From NCBI GenBank assembly GCA_019414515.1, contig DXLX01000028.1, positions 1-64,000 of the forward strand: 64,000 bases of DNA, given 5' to 3'. Positions 51,775 to 59,243 of the stretch are shown piece by piece. The position numbers and the translations under genes were made by a program. Source of the stretch: Collinsella sp. (lineage in GTDB: Bacteria; Actinomycetota; Coriobacteriia; Coriobacteriales; Coriobacteriaceae). The notes below the pieces were generated by a model. That model was given only the letters and a program-made list of their open reading frames with translations. It was not told where the DNA came from and ran no database searches. Position 1 is the first letter of the stretch, and each line of letters opens with the position of its first letter.

Positions 51775-52356
51775 CTACATAGTATGGGTCGAATAGACCG
51801 GATCGTCTCGCCAAAGCTCCACAGCATCGCAAAGCGCAACGCCCTCACGCGCAGCACGAGCGCGCGTGGCGTTCATGTCGATCACGCGCTGATTACTCGA
51901 GCCCCTAAAACGCAACGAGATATCGTACAGGTCTTGAACGAACGGACCATCCACCAACATGTCGAGGCAGGCAAGGATACGGTCCGTCACCTCGGTATGA
52001 TGACGGCCGCCCGGCACAAGCTCCTCGAGCACGTCGCCGGTAAAGCACCAAATGGTCTTCCCCGACTCCACAGGATAGGCCGCACGCACGCGTTCGACAA
52101 AGTCAACGAGCCCCACCTGGTTCTCGGGTTCCATAGGCTCCCCGCCCAGAATCGTCAGGCCATCGATAAAGGGATGGTCGAGACTCTCGATAATCTTGTC
52201 CTCGACGGCGCGATCGAACGGCTCACCCGCAGCAAAGTCCCACGCAACAGAGTTAAAGCAGTTCTTGCACCCACGACGGCACCCACTCACAAACAGAGAA
52301 GTACGGACGCCTTCCCCATCAGCAATATCGAAATACTTAATGTTCGCGTAGTTCAT
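51775..52356 (-). CDS. nrdG: Anaerobic ribonucleotide reductase activating protein
   Basis: The 193-residue radical SAM protein has CRRGCKNCFN, the CxxxCxxC cluster, plus TILGGEPMEPENQ. It makes the glycyl radical on NrdD from SAM. GGGAGAG precedes the ATG. It lies downstream of nrdD, beyond a long palindrome and an inverted-repeat block. Confidence 0.9.
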   Translation of the reverse strand: MNYANIKYFDIADGEGVRTSLFVSGCRRGCKNCFNSVAWDFAAGEPFDRAVEDKIIESLDHPFIDGLTILGGEPMEPENQVGLVDFVERVRAAYPVESGKTIWCFTGDVLEELVPGGRHHTEVTDRILACLDMLVDGPFVQDLYDISLRFRGSSNQRVIDMNATRARAAREGVALCDAVELWRDDPVYSTHTM

Positions 52357-52372
52357 AGGTAACTCTCCCGGG

Positions 52373-52454
52373 AGGCCGGGACATATCATCCCGTCCTCAA
52401 ACATTCTCGGCCTTCGGCCTGCGAAACTGCGGGCGGGACGATATGTCCCGGCCT
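52373..52454. repeat. 82-base imperfect palindrome before nrdG
   Basis: Arms 52373-52396 and 52431-52454 pair over 24 positions with a few mismatches. It lies directly upstream of the nrdG ribosome site and could fold in the transcript from nrdD. Confidence 0.75.
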
Positions 52455-52633
52455 CATGCAAAGGGTAACTCAATGAACGAAGCGAACATTGAGTATAGGG
52501 TTCGCGGTCCAATAAATACTCAGCTGCAGCTCAACCGCCATTGCAAGCAGATCGTCATTGCAGCTCAACTCATTTCCGCTAAGAACTTCGAGAAGCGAGC
52601 AGACCGCATGCTGCATCTCAGCTACGTCAACTT

Positions 52634-52772
52634 GGCTGAGCCGAGAGGGCCGCTTGGGCTTTTGCTCGATATGAGTTCCGCACGCAAAGAAGGCCACTTA
52701 ATGTGGCCTTCGTCTTGCGCAGGACTGTCCGAAATAGCGAGCAAATGCCCAAGCGGCCCTCTCGGCTCAGCC
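52634..52772. repeat. 139-base palindrome between nrdG and nrdD
   Basis: Arms 52634-52668 and 52738-52772 pair over 35 bases with one mismatch. Inside lies a 9-bp hairpin (52689-52711). The right arm lies 11 bases past the nrdD stop codon, and outside the left arm a segment near 52605-52622 is an inverted near-copy of the nrdD 3' end. Confidence 0.85.
52689..52711 (-). terminator. Intrinsic terminator after nrdD
   Basis: GAAGGCCAC-5-GTGGCCTTC is followed on the minus strand by TTTG, inside the larger palindrome. Confidence 0.6.
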
Positions 52773-52783
52773 CCGGAGCGGTA

Positions 52784-55006
52784 TTAGAGATGCAGCACGC
52801 GGTCGCGGATCTCCTCGGTTCGACCCTGGTTCCAGAACTGGGTGCCGATGTAGCCGCACGTACGACGGGCGACGTTCATCTTCTCTTGGTCACGATTGCC
52901 GCAATTGGGGCACTCCCACACTAGCTTACCGTCATCCTCGACAATCTTGATCTCACCGTCGTAGCCGCACACCTGGCAGTAGTCGCTCTTGGTGTTGAGC
53001 TCGGCGTACATGATGTTGTCGTAGATGTACTGCATCACGCGAATGACAGCCTTAAGGTTGTCCTGCATATTGGGAACCTCGACGTAGGAGATGGCGCCGC
53101 CCGGCGAAAGCTGCTGGAACATGCCCTCAAACTTAAGCTTATCGAAGGCATCGATCTCCTCGGACACGTGAACATGGTAGCTATTGGTGATATAGCCCTT
53201 GTCCGTCACGCCCGGAATAATGCCAAAACGGCGCTGCAGGCACTTGGCGAACTTGTACGTCGTCGACTCCAGCGGCGTACCGTACAGCGAGAAATCGATA
53301 TCGCTCGCGGCCTTCCACTCCGCGCACTTGTCGTTCATACGCTGCATAACTGCCATGGCAAAGGGCGTACCCTCCTTCTCGGTGTGGCTGTGGCCCGTCA
53401 TGTACTTGACGCACTCATACAGACCGGCGTAACCCAGGCTGATGGTGGAATAGCCGCCCACGAGCAGCTTATCGATCGTCTCGCCCTTCTTAAGGCGTGC
53501 CAGGGCGCCGTACTGCCAAAGAATCGGCGCGGCATCCGAAAGCGTGCCCATCAGGCGCTCATGGCGGCACAGCAGAGCGCGGTGACACAGCTCAAGGCGC
53601 TCGTCGAAGATCTTCCAGAACTTGTCCATGTCCTGGTGCGAGCTCAGTGCGACATCGGGCAGGTTAATGGTCACAACACCCTGGTTAAAGCGACCGTAAT
53701 ACTTGGGCTTGCTCGGGTCATAGTTCAGCGCGTTTGCAACGTTATTAAAGCCGTTGCCCGAGCGGTCGGGCGTCAGGAAGCTGCGACAACCCATGCAGGT
53801 GTAGCAATCGCCATTGCCCGCGGTCTCACCCTTCGAAAGCTTAAGCTCGCGCATCTTCTTCTCGGAGATGTAGTCGGGCACCATGCGCTTGGCGGTGCAC
53901 TTGGCGGCCAGCTGAGTCAGATAGAAGTACGGGGAATCCTCGTAAACGTTATCGTCCTCGAGCACATAGATAAGCTTGGGGAACGCCGGGGTGATCCACA
54001 CGCCCGCCTCGTTCTTAACGCCCTCATAGCGCTGGCGAAGCGTCTCCTCCACGATCATGGCAAGATCGTGCTTCTCCTGGACCGAGCGGGCCTCGTTGAG
54101 GTACATGAAGACCGTCACGAATGGTGCCTGGCCGTTGGTGGTCATAAGGGTCACGACCTGATACTGAATCGTCTGGACACCGCGACGGATCTCATCACGC
54201 AGACGGTCCTCTACGACCTCACGCACCTTCTCTGCGGGAGCGGAAACACCGAGCTCCTCAAGCTCGCGGGCAACCTCGCCGCGAATCTTCTGGCGGCTCA
54301 CCTCGACGAACGGGGCAAGATGGGTCAGCGAAATCGACTGGCCGCCGTACTGGGAGGAAGCAACCTGGGCGATGATCTGCGTCGCAATGTTGCAGGCAGT
54401 CGAGAAGCTATGCGGCTTCTCAATCAGCGTGCCCGAGATAACAGTACCGTTCTGGAGCATGTCCTCCAGGTTCACCAGGTCGCAGTTATGCATGTGCTGG
54501 GCAAAGTAATCCGAATCATGGAAGTGAATCAGGCCCTCGTTGTGCGCATCCACGATCTCCTGGGGCAGCAGCACGCGCTGGGTCAGATCCTTGGAGATCT
54601 CGCCGGCCATGTAGTCACGCTGAACGGAGTTGACGGTCGGATTCTTGTTGGAGTTCTCCTGCTTGACCTCTTCGTTATTGCACTCAATCAGCGACAGAAT
54701 CTTGTCATCGGTCGTGTTCTTTTGGCGCTTCAGGCTCTGAACATAGCGGTAGATGATGTAGTGGCGAGCGACCTCGTAGCAGTCGAGACGCATAATCTCG
54801 TCCTCGACCAGATCCTGGATCTCCTCGACCGATACGGTGTGGCCGGCCTTCTCACATGCCTCGGCGACGTTTTGTGCCGCATAGATCACCTGGCGGTCGG
54901 TAAGGCGAGAGCCTTCCTCGACCTCCAAGTTTGCGGCGCGGATCGCATTGACGATCTTATCGATGTCAAAGGTAACCTCGGTGCCGCTGCGCTTGATGAT
55001 CTTCAT
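52784..55006 (-). CDS. nrdD: Anaerobic ribonucleoside-triphosphate reductase
   Basis: The 740-residue protein starts with an ATP-cone (KIIKRSGTEVTFDIDKIVNAI), has the catalytic core with CYTCMGCRSFLTPDRSG, then the zinc Cys pairs CQVCGYDGE and CPNCGNRDQEK, and near the end RRTCGYIGTQFWNQ with the radical Gly. It makes dNTPs without oxygen. AGAGG precedes the ATG. Tandem NrdR boxes lie upstream. Confidence 0.95.
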   Translation of the reverse strand: MKIIKRSGTEVTFDIDKIVNAIRAANLEVEEGSRLTDRQVIYAAQNVAEACEKAGHTVSVEEIQDLVEDEIMRLDCYEVARHYIIYRYVQSLKRQKNTTDDKILSLIECNNEEVKQENSNKNPTVNSVQRDYMAGEISKDLTQRVLLPQEIVDAHNEGLIHFHDSDYFAQHMHNCDLVNLEDMLQNGTVISGTLIEKPHSFSTACNIATQIIAQVASSQYGGQSISLTHLAPFVEVSRQKIRGEVARELEELGVSAPAEKVREVVEDRLRDEIRRGVQTIQYQVVTLMTTNGQAPFVTVFMYLNEARSVQEKHDLAMIVEETLRQRYEGVKNEAGVWITPAFPKLIYVLEDDNVYEDSPYFYLTQLAAKCTAKRMVPDYISEKKMRELKLSKGETAGNGDCYTCMGCRSFLTPDRSGNGFNNVANALNYDPSKPKYYGRFNQGVVTINLPDVALSSHQDMDKFWKIFDERLELCHRALLCRHERLMGTLSDAAPILWQYGALARLKKGETIDKLLVGGYSTISLGYAGLYECVKYMTGHSHTEKEGTPFAMAVMQRMNDKCAEWKAASDIDFSLYGTPLESTTYKFAKCLQRRFGIIPGVTDKGYITNSYHVHVSEEIDAFDKLKFEGMFQQLSPGGAISYVEVPNMQDNLKAVIRVMQYIYDNIMYAELNTKSDYCQVCGYDGEIKIVEDDGKLVWECPNCGNRDQEKMNVARRTCGYIGTQFWNQGRTEEIRDRVLHL

Positions 55007-55232
55007 CCTCTTGCCTCTTTCGCATCGTAGCCTCATTGCGCTTCAGAGCCAAACGATGCCCGGCAGGGCTTACCCTGTCTTGCGGCGCCGTCGCGCAATC
55101 TGTGTTTTCGATAACCATAGGCCCTCATGCGGACAATCCTCGCAGCCAATCAAGGGGCTCAAAGATCCATCCAAATAATGGGGCGAATAAGGTTCTCGTT
55201 CTCTGTCCGCCATCTATCATACGACAAAGAGG

Positions 55233-55280
55233 CATCTATATCCTGTATTCTTTTTTTAGGTCAAACACAACATATAGTGT
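55233..55280 (-). promoter_or_regulatory. Tandem NrdR boxes over the nrdD promoter
   Basis: On the minus strand ACACTATATGTTGTGT (55265-55280) matches the NrdR-box consensus. A weaker box (55233-55248) starts 32 bases away, the helical spacing required for NrdR. TTGACC (55259-55264) and TATAGA (55235-55240) form the promoter, which the boxes overlap. Confidence 0.85.
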
Positions 55281-55607
55281 TTCAGCAGGTCAAAGCAATT
55301 GGTCAATTTGCAGACGCATTATAAATGAAGGCCTCTTGGCAGACTGCTAAAACGTTATCAACCCAACTACCTGCACAGCAGTTTTGAAACCCCCTCAACC
55401 GTGCCGCCGCCAAATAGCACCAAAACCAAGCTGCTCGCGCCAAAAGAATCCAAAAGATTGTCCTTGACCAACATGTTGCGGTCATGATGGGCCAGGACAC
55501 ATGCAATCTGCCGGCACCCCTACGGGATACAAAGACCATCGCGTACGGACCTTGGATCAATATTTGATGACTTATTTGGCGGCGCGCTTGGTGACAAAAA
55601 ACAAAAC

Positions 55608-55633
55608 AGCCCAGAGGACATAGCCTCTGAGCT
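55608..55633 (-). terminator. Terminator of the tRNA-Gly/Val unit
   Basis: A 10-bp stem with one mismatch and 6-nt loop, followed on the minus strand by GTTTTGTTTTTT. Confidence 0.85.
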
Positions 55634-55642
55634 GCGAACATT

Positions 55643-55717
55643 TGGTGGGCGTTAGAAGATTTGAACTTCTGACCTCTTCCGTGTCAGGGAAGCGCTCTCC
55701 CCCTGAGCTAAACGCCC
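55643..55717 (-). tRNA. tRNA-Val (GAC)
   Basis: The minus strand gives a full cloverleaf starting GGGCGTTTAGCTCAG, with anticodon loop CTGACAC, T-arm GTTCAAATC and encoded CCA. It lies 3 bases after the tRNA-Gly gene. Confidence 0.92.
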
Positions 55718-55720
55718 AAA

Positions 55721-55796
55721 TGGAGCGGACAACGGGGCTCGAACCCGCGACCCCAACCTTGGCAAGGTTGTGCTCTACCAACTGAGCCATGTCCGC
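55721..55796 (-). tRNA. tRNA-Gly (GCC), copy 1
   Basis: The minus strand starts GCGGACATGGCTCAGTTGG, has anticodon loop TTGCCAA, T-arm GGTTCGAGCC and an encoded CCA. Identical copies lie at 58009-58084 and 58235-58310. Confidence 0.93.
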
Positions 55797-55808
55797 TTAC
55801 GAGGATTA

Positions 55809-55856
55809 ATCTTACGTGATGCCCGCATCCTATGCAAGAACTTTTTTTGAAAAGTT
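55809..55856 (-). promoter_or_regulatory. tRNA-Gly/Val promoter with upstream T/A palindrome
   Basis: On the minus strand TTGCAT (55832-55837) and TAAGAT (55809-55814) are spaced 17. Just before the -35 lies AACTTTT-4-AAAAGTT (55839-55856), like the elements at the other two tRNA promoters. Confidence 0.7.
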
Positions 55857-55937
55857 TTGCGACGCCCTCGCGAACCTCGCGAAGACATCAGCCACCACGG
55901 AAGGCGCAGGCAAACGCAAACTCGCCGCAAGAGGCCC

Positions 55938-57671
55938 TTACATCTCACCGAGCATGATCCAGGCAGAGCTGTCCTGCGCGAGTCTGCCGTCTGCAAGCGC
56001 TGATGAGGTGAGCAGGACCCTGCCCGCCGGCAGCTCCACGGGTGCTGCACCGAAGTTCGTCACGCACGCCCAGCCGTTATCGCGGCGATAGGCGATGACG
56101 CCGCCCTCAGCGCCCTCGGCACCATCCGCAAGACCGGTGCGCCCGTCAAGATCGAGCCACGCAAGATCGTTGGCGCACCCGCGCAGCTTGCGCCGCAGCC
56201 AGAGGGCGTCACGATAGAGCGCAAGCATCGATGTCGGGTCCGTTTCTTCCCTATCGGCAGCATAATCGGAAAACCATGCAGGCTGCGGCAGATGGGGCGC
56301 CGCATCAGCGTCCGCCGGCGAAAACCCAAACGATCCGCCCTGCGCGGGATCGTCCGCCGCTACCCACGGCAGGGGCACACGACAGCCGTCGCGCCCCTTC
56401 TCGCGCTTCGGTCCGCGCGTATTGGTTGCACTGGGATCTTCGAGTGCAGTCCACGGGATATCAGCCACCTCAAAAAGACCGAGCTCCTCACCCTGATACA
56501 CGTATGCCGAGCCCGGAAGCGCCAGTTCAAGCAAAAGAGCCGCCCGCGCGCGGCGCTCGCCGAGTTCACGGTCCTCGTCATAAGACGACCCGTCGCGTAA
56601 GAGCCAGTCGAGCGCAATCTGGTGGTAGCGCGTCGCCTTGATTTGCGGCAGGGCATAGCGCGTCGCCACGCGCGGCACGTCGTGGTTGGAGAGTACCCAG
56701 GTCGAGGCGGAATCGGATTCGATAGCTGCCTTCAAGCCCTCCTCGATTGCAGCGTGCATGTCATCATAGGTCCAAGTGGCCTTGGCAAACTCAAAGTTGA
56801 ATGTCTGGCCAAGCTCGCTGGGACGCGCATAGAGATACTGGCGCTCAGGCAGCACCCACGCCTCGGCAACGGCGCTGCGCGGCGGATTATAGCGGTCGAA
56901 CACGCGGCGCCACTCGCGATAGATCTCGTGGACCTCGTTGCGGTCCCACAGCGGATGGGCGCCGTCGTCAACCATGTCATCGCCCTCGGCGAGACGCCAC
57001 CGGTCGAGGTCATCGCGGTCGAGATCCTTGGCGAGACCGTGCGCCACATCGATGCGAAAGCCATCGACGCCTCGATCGCTCCAAAACGCCAGGACGTCGC
57101 AAAAGAACGCGTGAACCTCGGGGCATGACCAGTCAAAGTCCGGCTGCTCGGGCGTAAACATGTGCAGATACCATTGACCGTCCGCAACACGCGTCCAGGC
57201 GGGGCCGCCAAAGTTGGCATTCCAATTGGTGGGAGGCAGCTCGCCATGCTCGCCGCGACCATCGCGAAAGATATAACGGGCGCGCTCGGGCGATCCGGGG
57301 CCGGCGGCAAGAGCGGCTTTGAACCAGGGGTGCTGGTTGGATGAATGGTTGGGCACGATATCGACGATGACCTTGATGCCGCGCGCGTGAGCCGCAGCGA
57401 TCATGTCATCGAAGTCGTCAAGCGAGCCGAGACGTGGGTCGACATCGCAGTAGTCCGCCACATCATAGCCGCCATCGACAAGAGGCGAAGGGTAAAACGG
57501 GCTCAGCCAGATGGCCTCGATGCCCAGCCGCTCAAGATAGTCCATCTGCTGGGTAATGCCCGCGATATCGCCCAGACCCGAACCGGTCGAATCCTTAAAC
57601 GAACGCGGGTAGATCTGATAGATCGCGGCATCGGACATCCATGAGCGCGAAGAGGACTTTTCTGCAGCCAT
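55938..57671 (-). CDS. GH13 alpha-glucosidase (oligo-1,6-glucosidase-type)
   Basis: The 577-residue GH13 enzyme has YQIYPRSFKDSTGSG, VDIVPNHSS, GFRIDVAHGL with the nucleophile Asp, AVAEAWV with the acid/base Glu, and VLSNHDVPR. It splits alpha-glucosidic bonds in oligosaccharides and has no signal peptide, so it acts inside the cell on imported sugars. GGGAGG precedes the ATG at 57671. It is flanked by tRNA genes and no transporter. Confidence 0.9.
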   Translation of the reverse strand: MAAEKSSSRSWMSDAAIYQIYPRSFKDSTGSGLGDIAGITQQMDYLERLGIEAIWLSPFYPSPLVDGGYDVADYCDVDPRLGSLDDFDDMIAAAHARGIKVIVDIVPNHSSNQHPWFKAALAAGPGSPERARYIFRDGRGEHGELPPTNWNANFGGPAWTRVADGQWYLHMFTPEQPDFDWSCPEVHAFFCDVLAFWSDRGVDGFRIDVAHGLAKDLDRDDLDRWRLAEGDDMVDDGAHPLWDRNEVHEIYREWRRVFDRYNPPRSAVAEAWVLPERQYLYARPSELGQTFNFEFAKATWTYDDMHAAIEEGLKAAIESDSASTWVLSNHDVPRVATRYALPQIKATRYHQIALDWLLRDGSSYDEDRELGERRARAALLLELALPGSAYVYQGEELGLFEVADIPWTALEDPSATNTRGPKREKGRDGCRVPLPWVAADDPAQGGSFGFSPADADAAPHLPQPAWFSDYAADREETDPTSMLALYRDALWLRRKLRGCANDLAWLDLDGRTGLADGAEGAEGGVIAYRRDNGWACVTNFGAAPVELPAGRVLLTSSALADGRLAQDSSAWIMLGEM

Positions 57672-57861
57672 GGGGTGAGCCTCCCTTGCAACGAGGTTTT
57701 GCGAGATGCCCACGATGATACGCCCAAAGCTGTCATTCGAGGCAAACAACGCCACAGCCACACCCCAAAACGCTCGCTCCCTCTCGGGCTCGAGCCTCCT
57801 GGGACGAATCGATCGATTAGTGAAAAGAACGGAAGACTCACTCCCCCGGCCACAACAGCGA

Positions 57862-57962
57862 GCGGGCTCCGGGTGCCCCAGGTTGCCGCGAAAGAGGAGG
57901 GAAGCGTACTTTATGTACGCGACCGACGATTGAGGGGGCAAGATGGGGTGCCCGGGGCTCGC
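57862..57962. repeat. 101-base palindrome with co-centred inner hairpin
   Basis: Outer arms 57862-57880 and 57944-57962 pair over 19 bases including G-U pairs; an inner GCGTAC/GTACGC hairpin (57904-57920) has the same centre of symmetry. Confidence 0.7.
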
Positions 57963-57978
57963 GCAGCGTCAACAAAAA

Positions 57979-58000
57979 ACGCGGTTCGTTAGAACCGCGT
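57979..58000 (-). terminator. Terminator of the Gly-Cys-Gly tRNA cluster
   Basis: ACGCGGTTC-4-GAACCGCGT followed on the minus strand by TTTTTTG. Confidence 0.88.
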
Positions 58001-58008
58001 AAGATAGT

Positions 58009-58084
58009 TGGAGCGGACAACGGGGCTCGAACCCGCGACCCCAACCTTGGCAAGGTTGTGCTCTACCAACTGAGCCATGTCCGC
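58009..58084 (-). tRNA. tRNA-Gly (GCC), copy 2
   Basis: Same sequence as 55721-55796, anticodon loop TTGCCAA, CCA encoded. Last gene of the Gly-Cys-Gly cluster. Confidence 0.93.
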
Positions 58085-58100
58085 ATATGTAAAACAAAAC

Positions 58101-58116
58101 GGGCGCCGGAGCGCCC
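58101..58116 (-). terminator. Hairpin with T-rich tail between tRNA-Cys and tRNA-Gly
   Basis: A GGGCGC/GCGCCC stem is followed on the minus strand by GTTTTGTTTTA, terminator-like but inside a tRNA cluster. Confidence 0.55.
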
Positions 58117-58126
58117 GGATGTTGCC

Positions 58127-58200
58127 TGGAGGCGAAGCCCGGATTCGAACCGGGGGTAAAGGCTTTGCAGGCCTCTGCCTTACCACTTGGCCACTTCGCC
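58127..58200 (-). tRNA. tRNA-Cys (GCA)
   Basis: The minus strand starts GGCGAAGTGGCCAAGTGG, has anticodon loop CTGCAAA, T-arm GGTTCGAATCC and CCA encoded. Confidence 0.93.
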
Positions 58201-58206
58201 GAAAAA

Positions 58207-58224
58207 GGACCGCCTAAACGGTCC
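58207..58224 (-). terminator. Hairpin with T run between tRNA-Gly and tRNA-Cys
   Basis: GGACCG-6-CGGTCC followed on the minus strand by TTTTTC. Confidence 0.6.
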
Positions 58225-58234
58225 GGAAATGCAA

Positions 58235-58310
58235 TGGAGCGGACAACGGGGCTCGAACCCGCGACCCCAACCTTGGCAAGGTTGTGCTCTACCAACTGAG
58301 CCATGTCCGC
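58235..58310 (-). tRNA. tRNA-Gly (GCC), copy 3
   Basis: Identical to the other two copies; first gene of the Gly-Cys-Gly cluster. Confidence 0.93.
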
Positions 58311-58322
58311 TTGCGGGTTATT

Positions 58323-58370
58323 AATTTACGCGAGTTATCCAAAAGACGCAAGTACTTTTTTCAAAAAAGT
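58323..58370 (-). promoter_or_regulatory. tRNA cluster promoter with upstream T/A palindrome
   Basis: On the minus strand TTGCGT (58346-58351) and TAAATT (58323-58328) are spaced 17; ACTTTTTT-1-AAAAAAGT (58354-58370) ends 2 bases before the -35. Confidence 0.75.
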
Positions 58371-58415
58371 TGCCGGCCGCGTGTTCTTGGTGGCTAAACG
58401 CGCTAAAGCGATTGG

Positions 58416-59162
58416 CTAGGCACGCGATTCCAGTGCTCCGCTAAATAGCTTCACCATCTGCACGCGCGTGCCAGTGCCGTCTGTGCGACGAGCAACCTCC
58501 ACGTTATCGACAAGCATACGCATAAGCTTGATACCACGGCCGCGTTCCTCAGATGCGACCGGTTCGCTCGCTCCATCGATAGAATAGCCGGCACCCCGAT
58601 CAAGCACCTCAACCACGACGCGATCGCCATAGGCCTGAACCGTCAGGACGCACCCGATACCGCCCGCATGGTCATAGGCATTACCCAGCGCCTCCCCCGA
58701 CGCCAACGCGACATCGTAGCGCTCGTCGCGGCGCAACGGAAGCGATTCAAGGAGTTCGGCGATGCGATGTCGATAGTATGGAAGATTCTCGATACCCTGT
58801 CGGACCTCGACGCTCTTGCTCCATCGTGGCAACTCTCCCACCGGAATAGCGGGAATCGACTCACGCGCCGGACCCGCAACATGAAGGATGTCGACAAGTC
58901 GGGCAATCTCCAAAAAGCGAATGACCTCATCGGAGGCGTTAACGAGCGAAAGCAGGCCCTCTCGCCTCATGAGCTCTCTGGCACGTGTAAGCAAAAACGC
59001 CAAACCCGTCGAGTCGATAAAGCCCACGGCCTGGCAATTGATGACAACGCGACGCACGCCCCGGTCGATCAGATTATCCAACCGTCGGCGCAGCACGGAC
59101 ACCGAGGCGATGTCGACATCACCCGGTGGCGTCAAAACCGCTATGTCATTCCACTCATTCAT
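58416..59162 (-). CDS. STAS anti-anti-sigma domain fused to HATPase anti-sigma kinase
   Basis: The 248-residue protein has a STAS domain (about 5-105) with VGFIDSTGLAFLLT, the phosphorylatable Ser site, and a C-terminal GHKL kinase domain (about 130-245) with ALASGEALGNAYDHA, VVEVLDRGAGYS and RGRGIKLMRMLVD. Normally these are separate partners (SpoIIAA/RsbV and SpoIIAB/RsbW). The PP2C phosphatase gene stands upstream in the same direction. Together they may form a partner-switching circuit. Confidence 0.85.
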   Translation of the reverse strand: MNEWNDIAVLTPPGDVDIASVSVLRRRLDNLIDRGVRRVVINCQAVGFIDSTGLAFLLTRARELMRREGLLSLVNASDEVIRFLEIARLVDILHVAGPARESIPAIPVGELPRWSKSVEVRQGIENLPYYRHRIAELLESLPLRRDERYDVALASGEALGNAYDHAGGIGCVLTVQAYGDRVVVEVLDRGAGYSIDGASEPVASEERGRGIKLMRMLVDNVEVARRTDGTGTRVQMVKLFSGALESRA

Positions 59163-59243
59163 ACGACCATGGTTCCCCAAAAGAGCTCGCTCGATGTATA
59201 CATATCTGCAGCTGCGCAGATTTTGCCCGTCAAGTATCGCGGT

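Larger units (their letters stand above)
55007..55642. other. 636-base intergenic region upstream of nrdD
   Basis: It holds the nrdD promoter and NrdR boxes (55233-55280), a leader of about 220 bases with a short CAGGG-TAAG-CCCTG hairpin near 55065-55080, several TTGACC hexamers on the minus strand (55259-55264 and others), and a tRNA terminator at 55608. No protein gene is supported. Confidence 0.5.
57672..58008. other. Intergenic region between the GH13 gene and the tRNA cluster
   Basis: It holds a 101-base palindrome (57862-57962) and the tRNA terminator at 57979. No protein gene is supported, and no clear promoter of the GH13 gene is seen. Confidence 0.4.

Noticed and set aside
52443..52787. 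Plus-strand frame of 114 codons through the palindrome
   Set aside because: It is formed by the inverted near-copy of the nrdD end and the palindrome; no family or ribosome-site support.
53168..55030. 620-codon plus-strand frame opposite nrdD
   Set aside because: NrdD motifs on the minus strand are complete; this is its shadow.
55303..55641. Minus-strand frame of 112 codons before nrdD
   Set aside because: Trp/Cys-rich composition, no ribosome site, and overlap with the tRNA terminator make it spurious.
55643..58310. CRISPR array, from repeated 70-base units
   Set aside because: The repeats are tRNA genes with cloverleaf folds, not short repeats with regular spacers.
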